This document shows positions 1-12,400 of a stretch of 64,000 bases of DNA, piece after piece (position 1 is the first letter of the stretch; each line of letters begins with the position of its first letter). Made by a program: the position numbers and the translations under genes. Location of the stretch: contig NW_027480601.1 of the NCBI RefSeq assembly GCF_051401765.1, positions 744,001 through 808,000 of the forward strand, in the 5' to 3' direction. The stretch comes from Calliopsis andreniformis. Its lineage: Eukaryota > Arthropoda > Insecta > Hymenoptera > Andrenidae. The notes under the pieces were generated by a model. That model had not been told where the DNA came from. It did not search any database and worked only from the letters and a program-made list of their open reading frames with translations.

Positions 1-663
1 CCTCAATTCTCAATACTCAATAGAATATCCTGAATTCTTAGGATTCAATACTCAAACCTCAATCCTCAGCCCTCAGCACTCATCCTCCATCCTCAATCCT
101 CAATCCTCAATCCTCAATCTTCAATCCTCAATACGCAATCTTCGATCCTCAATCCTCAACACTCAATCCTCAATCCTCAATCCTCAGTCATGAATACTCA
201 ATCTTTAACACTCAATCCTCAATCCTCAATCCTCAATCCTCAATCCTCAATCCTCAATCCTCGTTCCTCAAACTTCAAACCTCAACCCTCAGTCCTCATC
301 CTCAATTCTCAATTCTCAATCCTCAATCCTCAATTCTCAATCTTCAATCCTCAATAATCAATCTCCAATCCCAGATCCTCAATCCCCAATCCTCAATCGT
401 TAATCCTCTATCTTCAATCCTCAATCCCCAGTCCTCAATCCTCAATACTCAATCTTCAATCCTCAATCCTCAATTCTCAATCCTCAATACTCAATCCTCA
501 ATTGTCAATCCTCAGTCCCCTATCCTCAATCTTCAATCCTCAATCCTCAATCCTCAATCCTTAATCCTCAATCTTCAATCCTCAATACTCAATCTTCAAT
601 TCTCAATCCTCAATCCTCAATCCTCAATCCTCAATCCTCAATCCTCAATCTTCAATCCTCAAC

Positions 664-683
664 CGTCAGTCCTCGTCCTCAAT
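664..683. repeat. Register-shifting 6-bp unit (CCTCGT), representative copy
   Basis: The units read CGTCAGT, then CCTCGT (671-676), then CCTCAAT, so one unit is 6 bp and the heptamer register moves by one base. The same CGTCAGT-CCTCGT arrangement recurs in both domains, for example near 7955, 9840, 11517, 17807, 25362, 34077, 36029, 48808 and 59081. A sister form CCTCAT, after CCTCAGT or CCTCAGC, recurs too (for example near 291 and 2611). CATCCA or TATCCA hexamers occur near 3536, 5949 and 14666. Because the same odd-length units sit in the same context in many copies, they are inherited parts of higher-order units and not independent errors. Confidence 0.75.
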
Positions 684-914
684 CCTCAACCCTCAATCCT
701 CAAACCTGAATCTTCAATCATCAATACTCAATCTTCAATACTCAATCCTCAACCCTCAATCCTCAATCCTCAATCTTCAATCTTCATGTCTCCTTCCACA
801 AACATCAATTCTCATCACTCAACCATCAACACTCAGTCCTCAACCTTCAGTCCTCAATCCTCAATACTCAGTCCTCAGTCCTCAGTCCTCAATCTTCAAT
901 ACTCAATCCTCAAT

Positions 915-922
915 CATAAAAT
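915..922. repeat. 8-bp unit CATAAAAT inside the heptamer array
   Basis: Between two CCTCAAT units lies CATAAAAT, one base longer than the repeat. Matching copies are at 11768-11775, 18058-18065 and 25611-25618. The related segment around 30120 has lost it in a 183-bp deletion relative to 25.6 kb. That size equals 26 units if one of them is this octamer (26 x 7 + 1), so the deletion removed whole units. Confidence 0.75.
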
Positions 923-1181
923 CCTCAATCCTCAATCCTCAATCCCCAATCCTCAATCTTCAATACTCAATTCTCAATCCTCAAGCCTCGATCCTCAATC
1001 CTCAATCTTCAATCCTGAATACTCAATCTTCAATCCTCAAACCTCAATCCTCAATACTCAATCTTCAATCCTCAATCTTCAATCCTCAATCCTCAATCCT
1101 CAATCCTCAATATTCAACACACAACCCTCAACGATCAATCCTCAATACTCAACCATCAATCTTCAATTCTCAATAGTCAAT

Positions 1182-1561
1182 AGAATATCCTGAACTCTCA
1201 TGGCTCAATACTCAATCCACATTATTCAATAATCAAATCTCAATCCTCAAACATCAATCCTCAACACTCAATCCTCAACACTCAGTCCTCTCTCCTCAAT
1301 CCTCCATCATCAATCCTCAATCCTCAAGCGTCAATCCTCAATCCTCAATCCTCAACACTCCATCCTCAGTCCTGAAACCTCAATCCCGAAACCTCAAACC
1401 TGAATCATCTATCTTCAGACCTCAGTCCTCAACAATCATTTGTCAATCCTCAATCCTCAATAGAATATCCTCAATTCACTGTTTTCAATACTCAATGCTC
1501 AATCTGCAATCTTCAAATCTCTATCCACAAAGATCAATTCTAATCACTCAACCATCAACAC
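1182..1561. repeat. Reference landmark pair: type 1, 280-bp block, type 2
   Basis: A type-1 landmark begins with AGAATAT at 1182, followed by CCTGAAC (usually CCTGAAT) and TCTCATGGCTC. A type-2 landmark begins with AGAATAT at 1462, followed by CCTCAAT and TCACTGTTTTC, and later CTTCAAATC and the CACAAA-CATC stretch. The interval is exactly 280 bp, or 40 heptamers. All of it parses into 7-bp units, including ACTCAGT then CCTCTCT. The same interval occurs at 4611/4891, 8393/8673, 25878/26158, 27576/27856, 30212/30492, 31874/32154, 33377/33657, 48108/48388, 54739/55019, 59616/59896 and 60881/61161. These are the heptamers furthest from consensus yet among the best preserved. A function is not shown. 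Confidence 0.8.
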
Positions 1562-2000
1562 TCAGTCCTCAATGTTCAATCCTCAATTCTCAATTCTCAA
1601 TCTTCAATCCTCAATCCTCAACCGTCAATCGTCAATCCTCAATCCTCAATCTTCAATCATCAACATTCAATCTTCAATCCTCAATCCACAATCCTCAATC
1701 CTCAGTGCTCAATCCTCAATCTTCAATCCCCAATCCTCGATCCTCAATCCTCAATCCTCAATCTTCAATCCTCAATGCTCAATCTTCAATCCTCAATCCT
1801 CAATCCCCAATCCTCAATCCTCAATCCTCAATCCTCAATCCTCAATCCTCAATCATCAATCTTCAATCGTCAATACTCAATCTTCAATCCTCAATCTTCA
1901 ATCCTCAATCCTCGATCCTCAATCCTCAATATTCAACACACAACCCTCAACCTTCGATCCTCAATACTCAACCATCAATCCTCAATTCTCAATACACAAT

Positions 2001-2058
2001 AGAATATCCTGAATTCTCATGGTTCAATACACAATCCACATTATTCAATAACCAAATA
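2001..2058. repeat. Type-1 landmark, typical domain A copy
   Basis: Starts with AGAATAT at 2001, then CCTGAAT and TCTCATGGTTC, and passes through CCACATTATTC. The junction of two heptamers creates an EcoRI site GAATTC at 2011. In domain A the G of this site, or its variant, lies at 32, 1192, 2011, 3720, 4621, 6122, 7148, 8403, 9703, 10899, 13774, 14861, 15993, 17189, 20064, 21151, 22547, 23525, 24721, 25888, 27586, 29245, 30222, 31884 and 32164. At 1192, 25888 and 30222 the site is GAACTC. At 22547 the next unit is CCCATGG. At 32, 10899, 17189, 24721 and 29245 the following unit is TCTTAGG. Confidence 0.85.
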
Positions 2059-3702
2059 TCAATCCTCAAACATCAATCTTCAACACTCAATCCTCAACAC
2101 TCAGTCCTCTCTCTTCAATCCTCCATCCTCAATCCTCAATTCTCAAGCGTCAACCCTCAATCCTCAACCCTCAATATTCAATCCTCAATGCTCAATCCTC
2201 AATCCTCGATCCTCAATCCTCAATCATCAAACCTCAATCTTCAATACTAAATCCTCAATCCTCAATCCTCAATCCTCTATCCTCAATCATCAATCCTCAA
2301 TCCTCAATCCTCAATCCTCAATCATCAATCCACAATCTTCAATACTCAATCCTCAATCCTCAATCCTCAATCCTCATTCCTCAATCATCAAACCTCAATC
2401 TTCAATACTCAATCATCAATCCTCAATCCTCAATCTTCAATCCTCCATACTGAATCGTCAATCCTCAATCCTCAATAATCAATCAATCCTCAATCCTCAA
2501 TCCTCAGTCATCAATCTTCAATCTTCAATACTCAATCCTCAATCCTCAATCCACAATCCTCAATCCCCAATCCTCAACCCTCATTCCTCAAACCTCAATC
2601 CTCAGCCCTCAGTCCTCATCCTCAATTCTCAATTCTCAATACTCAAACCTCAATCCTCAATCTTCAATCCTCAATAATCAATCTCCTATCCTAGATCCTC
2701 AATCCCCAATACTCTATCCTTAATCCTCAATATTCAATCCTCTATCCCCAGGCCACAATCTTCAATCCCCAAAGCTCAATAATCAATCCTCAATCCTCAG
2801 TCCTCAATCGTCAATCATCAATCCACAATCCTCAATCCTCAATCTTCAATCCTGAATACTCAATCTTCAATCCTCAATACTCAATCATCAATCCTCAATC
2901 CTCAGTCCTCAACCCTCAGTCCTCATCCTCAATCCTCAATACTCAATACTCAACCCTCAATTCTCAATCTTCAATCCTCAATCCTCAATCTTCAATCCTC
3001 AATCCTCAATCCTCAATCCTCAATACTCAACACTCAAACCTCAATAAACAATCTTCAATCCTCAATCCTCAATCCTCAATCCTCAATCCTCAATCCTCAA
3101 CCCTCAACCTTCAATCATCGATACTCAATCTTCAATCCTCAATCCTCAATCCTCAATCCTCAATCCTCAATCCTCAATCTTCAATCCTCAATACTCAATC
3201 TTCAATCCTCAATCCTCAATACTCAATCCTCCATCCTGAATCCTCAATACTCAATCCTCAATCCTCAATCCTCAATCTTCAATCCTCAATACTCAATCTT
3301 CAATCCTCAATCCTCAATCCTCAATCCTCCATCCTGAATCCTGAATCCTCAATACTCAATCCTCAATCTTCAATCCTCAATACTCAATCTTCAATCCTCA
3401 ATCCTCGATCCTCAATCCTCAATCCTCATTCCTCAATCCTCAATGCCCAATCCTCAATCTTCAATCCTCAATCCTCAATCCTCAATTCTCAATCCTCAAT
3501 CCTCAATCCTCAATCCTCAATCCTCAATCCTCAATCATCCACCTCAATCTTCAATACTCAATCCTCAATCCTCAATCCTCAATCCTCAATCCTCAATACT
3601 CAACCATCAATCCTCAATTCTCAATCCTCAATCCTCAATATTCAACACACAACCCTCAACCATCAATTCTCAATACCCAACCATCAATCCTCAATTATCA
3701 AC

Positions 3703-3790
3703 ACTCAATAGAATATCCTGAATTCACAGTTTTCAATACTCAATCCCCATTCTTCAATCTTCAAATCTCAATACACAAACATCAATTCTC
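3703..3790. repeat. Hybrid landmark: type-1 left flank joined to type-2 right flank
   Basis: Upstream of AGAATAT at 3710 the sequence is ordinary type-1 context (ATTCAACACACAACC, then ACCATCAAT units). Downstream of GAATTC it is type-2 (CACAGTTTTC, then the CTTCAAATC and ACACAAACATC region). The 280-bp block that normally separates them is missing. The downstream side shares CCCCATTCTTC and ATACACAAAC with the landmark at 32154. At that second site the unit sits at a true type-2 position, 280 bp after a type-1 landmark (31874), and carries CCTGAAT in place of CCTCAAT. A crossover between the two AGAATAT cores, removing one block, explains 3710. That mechanism is inference. Confidence 0.65.
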
Positions 3791-4529
3791 ATCACTCAAC
3801 CCTCAACTCTCAGTCCTCAATCTTCAATCCTCAAAACTCAATCCTCAATCTTCAATCCTCAATACTCAAGCTTCAATCCTCAATCCTCAATCCTCAATCC
3901 TAAATGATCAATCCTCAATCCTCTATCTCCAATCCTCAATACGCAATCTTCAATCCTCAATCCTCAATCTTCAATCCTCAATCTTCAATCCTCAATACCC
4001 AATCCTCACTCTTCAATCCTCAAACCTCAATCCTCAATTCTCAACACTCAATCCTCAGTCCTCAGTCCTCAGTCCTCAAACCTCAATGCTCAACCCTCAT
4101 CCCTCATTCTCAATCCTCAATCCTCAACCCTCAATCATCAATATTCAATCCTCAATACTCAATCTTCAATCCTGATTTTTCAATCCTCAATACCCAATCC
4201 TCAATGTTCAACACTCAATCCTCAATCCTGAATTCTCAATCCTCAATCCTCAATCCTCAGAACTCAAACATAAATGCTCAACCCTCAGTCCTCGTCCTCA
4301 ATCCACAACACTCAATCCTCAATACTCAAACTTCAATCATCAATATTCAGTGTTCAATCCTCAATCCTCAATCCTCAATCCTCAATCCTCATTCGTCAAT
4401 CCTCAATGTTCAATCATCAATCCTCAATCCTCAGTCCTCAATCCTCAACCCTCAATCCTCAATCATCAATCTTCAATCGTCAATACTCAATCTTCAATCC
4501 TCAATCTTCAATCCTCAATCCTCGATCCT

Positions 4530-5655
4530 CAATCCTCAATATTCAACACACAACCCTCAACCATCGATCCTCAATACTCAACCATCAATCCTCAATTCTC
4601 AATACACAATAGAATATCCTGAATTCTCATGGTTCAATACACAATCCACATTATTCAATAACCAAATATCAATCCTCAAACATCAATCTTCAACACTCAA
4701 TCCTCAACACTCAGTCCTCTCTCTTCAATCCTCCATCCTCAATCCTCAATTCTCAAGCGTCAACCCTCAATCCTCAATCCTCAACCCTCTATCCTCAGTC
4801 CTCAAACCTCAATCCCGAATCCTCAATCCTGAATCCTCAATCTTCAGCCCTCAGTCCTCAATAATCATTTGTCAAACCTCAATCCTCAATAGAATATCCT
4901 CAATTCACTGCTTTCAATACTCAATGCTCAATCTGCATTCTTCAAATCTCTATCCACAAACATCAATTCTCATCACTCAACTCTCAACACTCAGTCCTCA
5001 ATGTTCTATCCTCAATTCTCAATCTTCAATCCCCAGTCCTCAATCCTCAATCCTCAATCCTGAATCCTCAATCTTCAATCATCAATATTCAATCTTCAAT
5101 CCTCAATCCACAATACTCAATCCTCAATCCTCAATCCTCAATCTTCAATCCTCAATCCTCGATCCTCAATCCTCAATCCTCAATCCTAAATGATCAATCC
5201 TCAATCCTCTATCTCCAATCCTCAATACTCAATCTTCAATCCTCAATCCTCAATCCTCAATCCTCAATCTTCAATCCTCAATACCCAATCCTCACTCTTC
5301 AATCCTCAAACCTCAATCCTCAATTCTCAACACTCAATCCTCAGTCCTCAGTCCTCAGTCCTCAGTCCTCAAACCTCAATCCTCACCCCTCAGCCCTCAT
5401 TCTCAATCCTCAATCCTCAACCCTCAATCATCAATATTCAATCCTCAATACTCAATCTTCAATCCTGATTCTTCAATCCTCAATACCCAATCCTCAATCT
5501 TCAACACTCAATCCTCAATCCTGAATTCTCAATCCTCCATCCCCAATCCTCACACCTCAAACATAAATGCTCAACCCTCAGTCCTCGTCCTCAATCCACA
5601 ACACTCAATCCTCAATCCTCAAACTTCAATCATCAATATTCAGTCTTCAATCCTC
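4530..5655. repeat. 1.1-kb segment repeated at 8312-9444
   Basis: Offset 3782 on the left (landmarks 4621/8403 and 4891/8673; ATTCAACACAC at 4541/8323). Offset 3789 on the right (TAAATGATC unit 5190/8979; CATAAATGCTC 5567/9356). One heptamer difference, in the CTCAATTCTC region near 5015/8800, accounts for the change. Scattered substitutions are visible, such as CATCGATCCTCAATACTC here against CATCGATCCTCAATGCTC there. A further related copy of the left part lies at 27493-28233. Confidence 0.75.
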
Positions 5656-8311
5656 AATCATCAATCCTCAATCCTCAATCCTCATTCGTCAATCCACAAT
5701 GTTCAATCATCAATCCTCAATCCTCAGTCCTCAATCCTCAACCCTCAATCCTCAATCATCGATCTTCAATCCTCAATACTCAATCATCAATCCTCAATCC
5801 TCAGTCCTCAACCCTCAGTCCTCATCCTCAATCCTCAATCCTCAATCCTCAATCCTCAATGCCCAATCCTCAATCTTCAATCCTCAATCCTCAATCCTCA
5901 ATTCTCAATCCTCAATCCTCAATCGTCAGTCCTCAATCCTCAATCCTCAATCCTCAATTATCCACCTCAATCTTCAATACTCAATCCTCAATCCTCAATC
6001 CTCAATCCTCAATCCTCAATACTCAACCATCAATCCTCAATCCTCAATCCTCAATCCTCAATATTCAACACACAACCCTCAACCATCAATCCTCAATTAT
6101 CAACACTCAATAGAATATCCTGAATTCTCATGGTTCAATACTCAATCCACATTAATCAATAATCAAATCTCAATCCACAAACCTCAATCCTCAACACTCA
6201 ATCCTCAACACTCAGTCCTCTCTCTTCAATCCTCCATCCTCAATCCTCAATCCTGAAGCGTCAATCCTCAATCCTCAATACTCAATCCTAAATGATCAAT
6301 CCACAATCCTCAATCCCCAATCCTCAACCCTCATTCCTCAAACCTCAATCCTCAGCCCTCAGTCCTCATCCTCAATTCTCAATTCTCAATACTCAAACCT
6401 CAATCCTCAATCTTCAATCCTCAATAATCAATCTCCTATCCTAGATCCTCAATCCCCAATACTCTATCCTTAATCCTCAATATTCAATCCTCTATCCCCA
6501 GGCCACAATCTTCAATCCCCAAAGCTCAATAATCAATCCTCAATCCTCAGTCCTCAATCGTCAATCATCAATCCACAATCTTCAATACTCAATCCTCAAT
6601 CCTCAATCCTCAATCCTCTATCCTCAATCATCAATCCTCAATCTTCAATACGCAATCCTCAATCCTCAATCATCAATCCTGAATCCTCAATCCTCAATCT
6701 TCAATCATCAATACTCAGCCTTCAATCATCAATCCTCAATACTCAATCCTCAATCCTCAATACTCAATCATCAATCCTCAATCCTCAATCATCAACCTTC
6801 AATCCTCAATCCTCATACCTCAAACATCAATCCTCAACCCTCAGTCCTCAATCCTCAACCCTCAGTCCTCATCCTCAATTCTCAATTCTCAATCCTCAAT
6901 ACTCAATCCTCAATCTTCAATCCTCAATAATCAATCTCCTATCCTAGACCCTCAATCCCCAATACTCTCTCCTTAATCCTCAATATTCAATCCTCTATCC
7001 CCAGTCCACAATCTTCAAACCCAAAGCTCAATAATCAATCCTCAACCCTCAGTCCTCAATCGTCAACTATCAGTCCACAATCTTCAATACTCAATCCTCA
7101 ATACTCAACCATCAATCCTCAATTCTCAATACTCAATAGAATATACTGAATTCTCAGGATTCAATACTCAAACCTCATTCCTCAGCCCTCAACCCTCATC
7201 CTCCATCCTCAATCCTCAATCCTCAATCCTCAATCTTCAATCCTCAATAAACAACTTCCAATCCTAAATCCTCAATCCCCAATCCTCAATCATTAATCCT
7301 CAACCTTCAATCCTCAATCCACAGTCCTCGATCGTCAATCCTCAATGCTCAGTCCTCAATCCTCAATCCTCAGGCATCAGTCCTCAATCCTCAATCCTCA
7401 ATCCTCAATCCTCAATCTTCAACCATCAACATTCAATCTTCAATCCTCAATCCACAATCCTCAATCCTCAGTGCTCAATCCTCAATCTTCAATCCCCAAT
7501 CCTCGATCCTCAATCCTCAATCCTCAATCTTCAATCCTCAATGCTCAATCTTCAATCCTCAATCCTCAATCCCCAATCCTCAATCCTCAATCCTCAATCC
7601 TCAATCCTCAATCCTCAATCTTCAATCCTCAATACTCAATCTTCAATCCTCAATCCTCAATCTTAAGTCCTCAATCCTCATTCTCCAATCCTCAACAACC
7701 AATCCTCAATCTTCAATCCCAAATCCTCAATCCTCAATTCTCAATCCTCAAACCTAAATCCTCAGACCTCAAACATCAATACTCAGCCCTCAGTCCTCGT
7801 CGTCAATCCACAACCCTCAGCCCTCATACTCAATCCTCAATCCTCAATCCTCAACCCTCAATATTCAATCCTCAATGCTCAATCCTCAATCCTCAACCCT
7901 CAATCCACAATCCACAATCCTCAATCCTCAATCCTCAAACCTCAATCCTCAACCGTCAGTCCTCGTCCTCAATCCTCAATCCTCAATCTTCAATCATCAC
8001 TACTCAATCTTCAATCCTCAATCCTCAAACCTCAATCCTCAATCCTCAATCCTCAACCCTCAATATTCAATCCTCAATGCTCAATCCTCAATCCTCAATC
8101 CTCAATCCTCAATCCTCAATGCCCAATCCTCAATCTTCAATCCTCAATCCTCAATCCTCAATCCTCAATTCTCAATCCTCAATCCTCAATCCTCAATCCT
8201 CAATCCTCAATCCTCAATCATCCACCTCAATCTTCAATTCTCAATCCTCAATCCTCAATCCTCAATCCTCAATCCTCAATACTCAACCATCAATCCTCAA
8301 TTCTCAATCCT

Positions 8312-9444
8312 CAATCCTCAATATTCAACACACAACCCTCAACCATCGATCCTCAATGCTCAACCATCAATCCTCAATTCTCAATACTCAATAGAATATC
8401 CTGAATTCTCATGGTTCAATACACAATCCACATTATTCAATAACCAAATATCAATCCTCAAACATCAATCTTCAACACTCAATCCTCAACACTCAGTCCT
8501 CTCTCTTCAATCCTCCATACTCAATCCTCAATCCTCAAGCGTCAACCCTCAATCCTCAATCCTCAACCCTCTATCCTCAGTCCTCAAACCTCAATCCCGA
8601 ATCCTCAATCCTGAATCCTCAATCTTCAGCCCTCAGTCCTCAATAATCATTTGTCAAACCTCAATCCTCAATAGAATATCCTCAATTCACTGCTTTCAAT
8701 ACTCAATGCTCAATCTGCATTCTTCAAATCTCTATCCACAAACATCAATTCTCATCACTCAACCCTCAACACTCAGTCCTCAATGTTCTATCCTCAATTC
8801 TCAATTCTCAATCTTCAATCCTCAGTCCTCAATCCTCAATCCTCAATCCTGAATCCTCAATCTTCAATCATCAATATTCAATCTTCAATCCTCAATCCAC
8901 AATCCTCAATCCTCAATCCTCAATCCTCAATCTTCAATCCTCAATCCTCGATCCTCAATCCTCAATCCTCAATCCTAAATGATCAATCCTCAATCCTCTA
9001 TCTCCAATCCTCAATACTCAATCTTCAATCCTCAATCCTCAATCCTCAATCCTCAATCTTCAATCCTCAATACCCAATCCTCACTCTTCAATCCTCAAAC
9101 CTCAATCCTCGATTCTCAACACTCAATCCTCAGTCCTCAGTCCTCAGTCCTCAGTCCTCAAACCTCAATCCTCACCCCTCAGCCCACATTCTCAATCCTC
9201 AATCCTCAACCCTCAATCATCAATATTCAATCCTCAATACTCAATCTTCAATCCTGATTCTTCAATCCTCAATACCCAATCCTCAATCTTCAACACTCAA
9301 TCCTCAATCCTGAATTCTCAATCCTCCATCCTCAATCCTCAGACCTCAAACATAAATGCTCAACCCTCAGTCCTCGTCCTCAATCCACAACACTCAATCC
9401 TCAATCCTCAAACTTCAATCATCAATATTCAGTCTTCAATCCTC
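8312..9444. repeat. Second copy of the 4530-5655 segment
   Basis: Collinear with 4530-5655, with one heptamer insertion. It is also collinear with 27493-28233 at a constant offset of 19183 (landmarks 8403/27586; TCAATGTTCTATCC near 8783/27966), with no indel over about 740 bp but several substitutions. Its right part runs into the start of the 6290-bp duplicated unit at about 9127, so the larger duplication used this segment as its left edge. Confidence 0.7.
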
Positions 9445-12400
9445 AATCCTCAATCCTCAATCCTCAATCCTCATTCGTCAATCCTCAATGTTCAACCATC
9501 AATCCTCAATCCTCAGTCCTCAATCCTCAACCCTCAATCCTCAATCATCAATCTTCAATCATCAATACTCAATCTTCAATCCTCAATCTTCAATCCTCAA
9601 TCCTCGATCCTCAATCCTCAATATTCAACACACAACCCTCAACCATCGATCCTCAATACTCAACCATCAATCCTCAATTCTCAATACTCAATAGAATATC
9701 CTGAATTCTCATGGTTCAATACACAATCCACATTATTCAATAACCAAATATCAATCCTCAAACATCAATCTTCAACACTCAATCCTCAACACTCAGTCCT
9801 CTCTCTTCAATCCTCCATCCTCAATCCTCAATCCTCAACCGTCAGTCCTCGTCCTCAATCCTCAACTATGAATCCTCAATCCTCAATATTCAATCATCAA
9901 TACTCAATCTTCAATCCTGAATCCTCAATCCTCAATCCTCAATCCTCAATCCTCAATCCTCAGTCCTCAAACCTCAATCCTGAATCCTCAATCCTCAGTT
10001 CTCAAACCTCAATCCTGAATCTTCAATCCTGAATCCTCAATCTTCAGACCTCAGTCCTCAACAATCAGTTGTCAATTCTCAATCCTGAATACAATATCAT
10101 CAATTCACAGTTTTCAATACTCAATACTTAATCTGCAATCTTCAAATCTCTATCCACAAACATCAATTCTCATCACTGAACCCTCAACACTCAGTCCCCA
10201 ATCCTCAATCTTCAATCGTCAACACTCTGTCCTCAACACTCGGTCCTCTCTCTTCAATCCTCCATCCTCAATCCTCTATCCTCAAGCGTCAATCCTCAAT
10301 CCTCAATCCTCAACCCTCAATCCTCAGTCATCAAACCTCAGTTCCGAATCCTCAATCCTGAATGCTCAATCTTCATCCCTCAGTCCGCAACAATCAATTG
10401 TCAATCCTCAATCCTCAATACAATATCCTCAATTCACAGTTTTCAATACTCAATCCCCAATCTTCAATCTTCAAATCTCAATCCACAGACATCAATTCTC
10501 ATCACTCAACCCTCAACACTCAGTCCTCAATCTTCAATCCTCAATCCTCAATCCTCAATCTTCAATCCTCCATACTCAATCGTCAATCCTCAATCCTCAA
10601 TCATCAATCCTCAATTCCCAATACTATATCCTTAATCCTCAGTATTCAATCCTCTATCCCCAGGCCACAATCTTCAATCCCCAAAGCTCAATAATCAATC
10701 CTCAATCCTCAGTGCTCAATCGTCAATCATCAATCCACAACCTTCAATAGTCAATCCTCAATCCTCAATCCTCAATCCTCAATCCTCAAACCTCAGTCAT
10801 CAATCCTCAATCTTCAATACTCAATCCTCAATCCTCAATCCTGATTCCTCAGTACTTAACCATCAATCCTCAATTCTCAATACTCAATAGAATATCCTGA
10901 ATTCTTAGGATTCAATACTCAAACCTCAATCCTCAGCCCTCAGCACTCATCCTCCATCCTCAATCCTCAATCCTCAATCCTCAATCTTCAATCCTCAATA
11001 CGCAATCTTCGATCCTCAATCCTCAACACTCAATCCTCAATCCTCAATCCTCAGTCATGAATACTCCATCTTCAACACTCAATCCTCAATCCTCAATCCT
11101 CAATCCTCAATCCTCGTTCCTCAAACTTCAAACCTCAACCCTCAGTCCTCATCCTCAATTCTCAATTCTCAATCCTCAATCCTCAATTCTCAATCTTCAA
11201 TCCTCAATAATCAATCTCCAATCCCAGATCCTCAATCCCCAATCCTCAATCGTTAATCCTCTATCTTCAATCCTCAATCCCCAGTCCTCAATCCTCAATA
11301 CTCAATCTTCAATCCTCAATCCTCAATTCTCAATCCTCAATACTCAATCCTCAATTGTCAATCCTCAGTCCCCTATCCTCAATCTTCAATCCTCAATCCT
11401 CAATCCTCAATCCTTAATCCTCAATCTTCAATCCTCAATACTCAATCTTCAATTCTCAATCCTCAATCCTCAATCCTCAATCCTCAATCCTCAATCCTCA
11501 ATCTTCAATCCTCAACCGTCAGTCCTCGTCCTCAATCCTCAACCCTCAATCCTCAAACCTGAATCTTCAATCATCAATACTCAATCTTCAATACTCAATC
11601 CTCAACCCTCAATCCTCAATCCTCAATCTTCAATCTTCATGTCTCCTTCCACAAACATCAATTCTCATCACTCAACCATCAACACTCAGTCCTCAACCTT
11701 CAGTCCTCAATCCTCAATACTCAATCCTCAGTCCTCAGTCCTCAATCTTCAATACTCAATCCTCAATCATAAAATCCTCAATCCTCAATCCTCAATCCCC
11801 AATCCTCAATCTTCAATCCTCAATTCTCAATCCTCAAGCCTCGATCCTCAATCCTCAATCTTCAATCCTGAATACTCAATCTTCAATCCTCAAACCTCAA
11901 TCCTCAATACTCAATCGTCAGTCTTCAATCCTCAATACTCAATCATCAGTCCTCAATCCTCAATCCTCAATCCTCAATCCTCATTCTTCAATCCTCAATA
12001 CCCAATCCTCATTCTTCAGTCCTCAATCCTCAATCCTCAATTCTCAACGCTCAGCCCTCATCCTCAGTCCTCAATCCTCAATCATCAATCCTCAATCTTC
12101 AATCCTAAATACTCAATCTTCAATCCTCAAACCTCAATCCTCAATCCTCAATCTTCAATCCTCAATCCTCTTTCTCCAATCCTCAACACCCAATCCTCAA
12201 TCTTCAATCCCAAATCCTCAATCCTCAATTCTCAATCCTCAATCCTCAATCCTCAGACCTCAAACATCTATACTCAACCCTCAGTCCTCGTTCTCAATCC
12301 ACAACCCTCAATCCTCAATCCTCAATCCTCAATCCTCAATCATCGATCTTCAATCCTCAATACTCAATCATCAATCCTCAATCGTCAGTCCTCAACCCTC

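Larger units (their letters stand above)
1..1854. repeat. Segment repeated at 24690-26550
   Basis: From the first base of the window to about 1854 the sequence matches 24690-26550 base for base wherever I compared it. The single difference found is one extra CCTCAAT in the second copy, in the pure tract at about 605-650 here and 25297-25345 there. The offset is 24689 before that point and 24696 after it. Shared rare variants include TCTTTAACACTC (near 211), the octamer CATAAAAT (915), GAACTC in place of GAATTC at 1192, and TCTAATCACTC (near 1547). The match stops at 1855/26551. The left end is cut by the window, so the real duplicated segment may be longer. Confidence 0.85.
1855..9126. repeat. 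Domain A mosaic block with dispersed internal duplications
   Basis: No gene is present. The block is a patchwork of higher-order fragments in shuffled order. Type-1 landmarks (the G of GAATTC) lie at 2011, 3720, 4621, 6122, 7148 and 8403. Internal matches seen by eye are 1851-2160 with 4461-4770 (offset 2610), 2550-2825 with 6300-6575 (offset 3750), and 4530-5655 with 8312-9444 (offset 3782, then 3789 after a one-heptamer indel). The landmark at 7148 is the TATACTGAA variant, which also appears at 13774 and 20064. Irregular offsets with exact short matches fit repeated unequal exchange and conversion, not a simple periodic array. Confidence 0.7.

Noticed and set aside
2001..2058. Inserted foreign DNA or a transposon fragment at the landmarks
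   Set aside because: AGAATAT and the following units keep the 7-bp register with the flanking heptamers, with no target-site duplication or terminal repeat.
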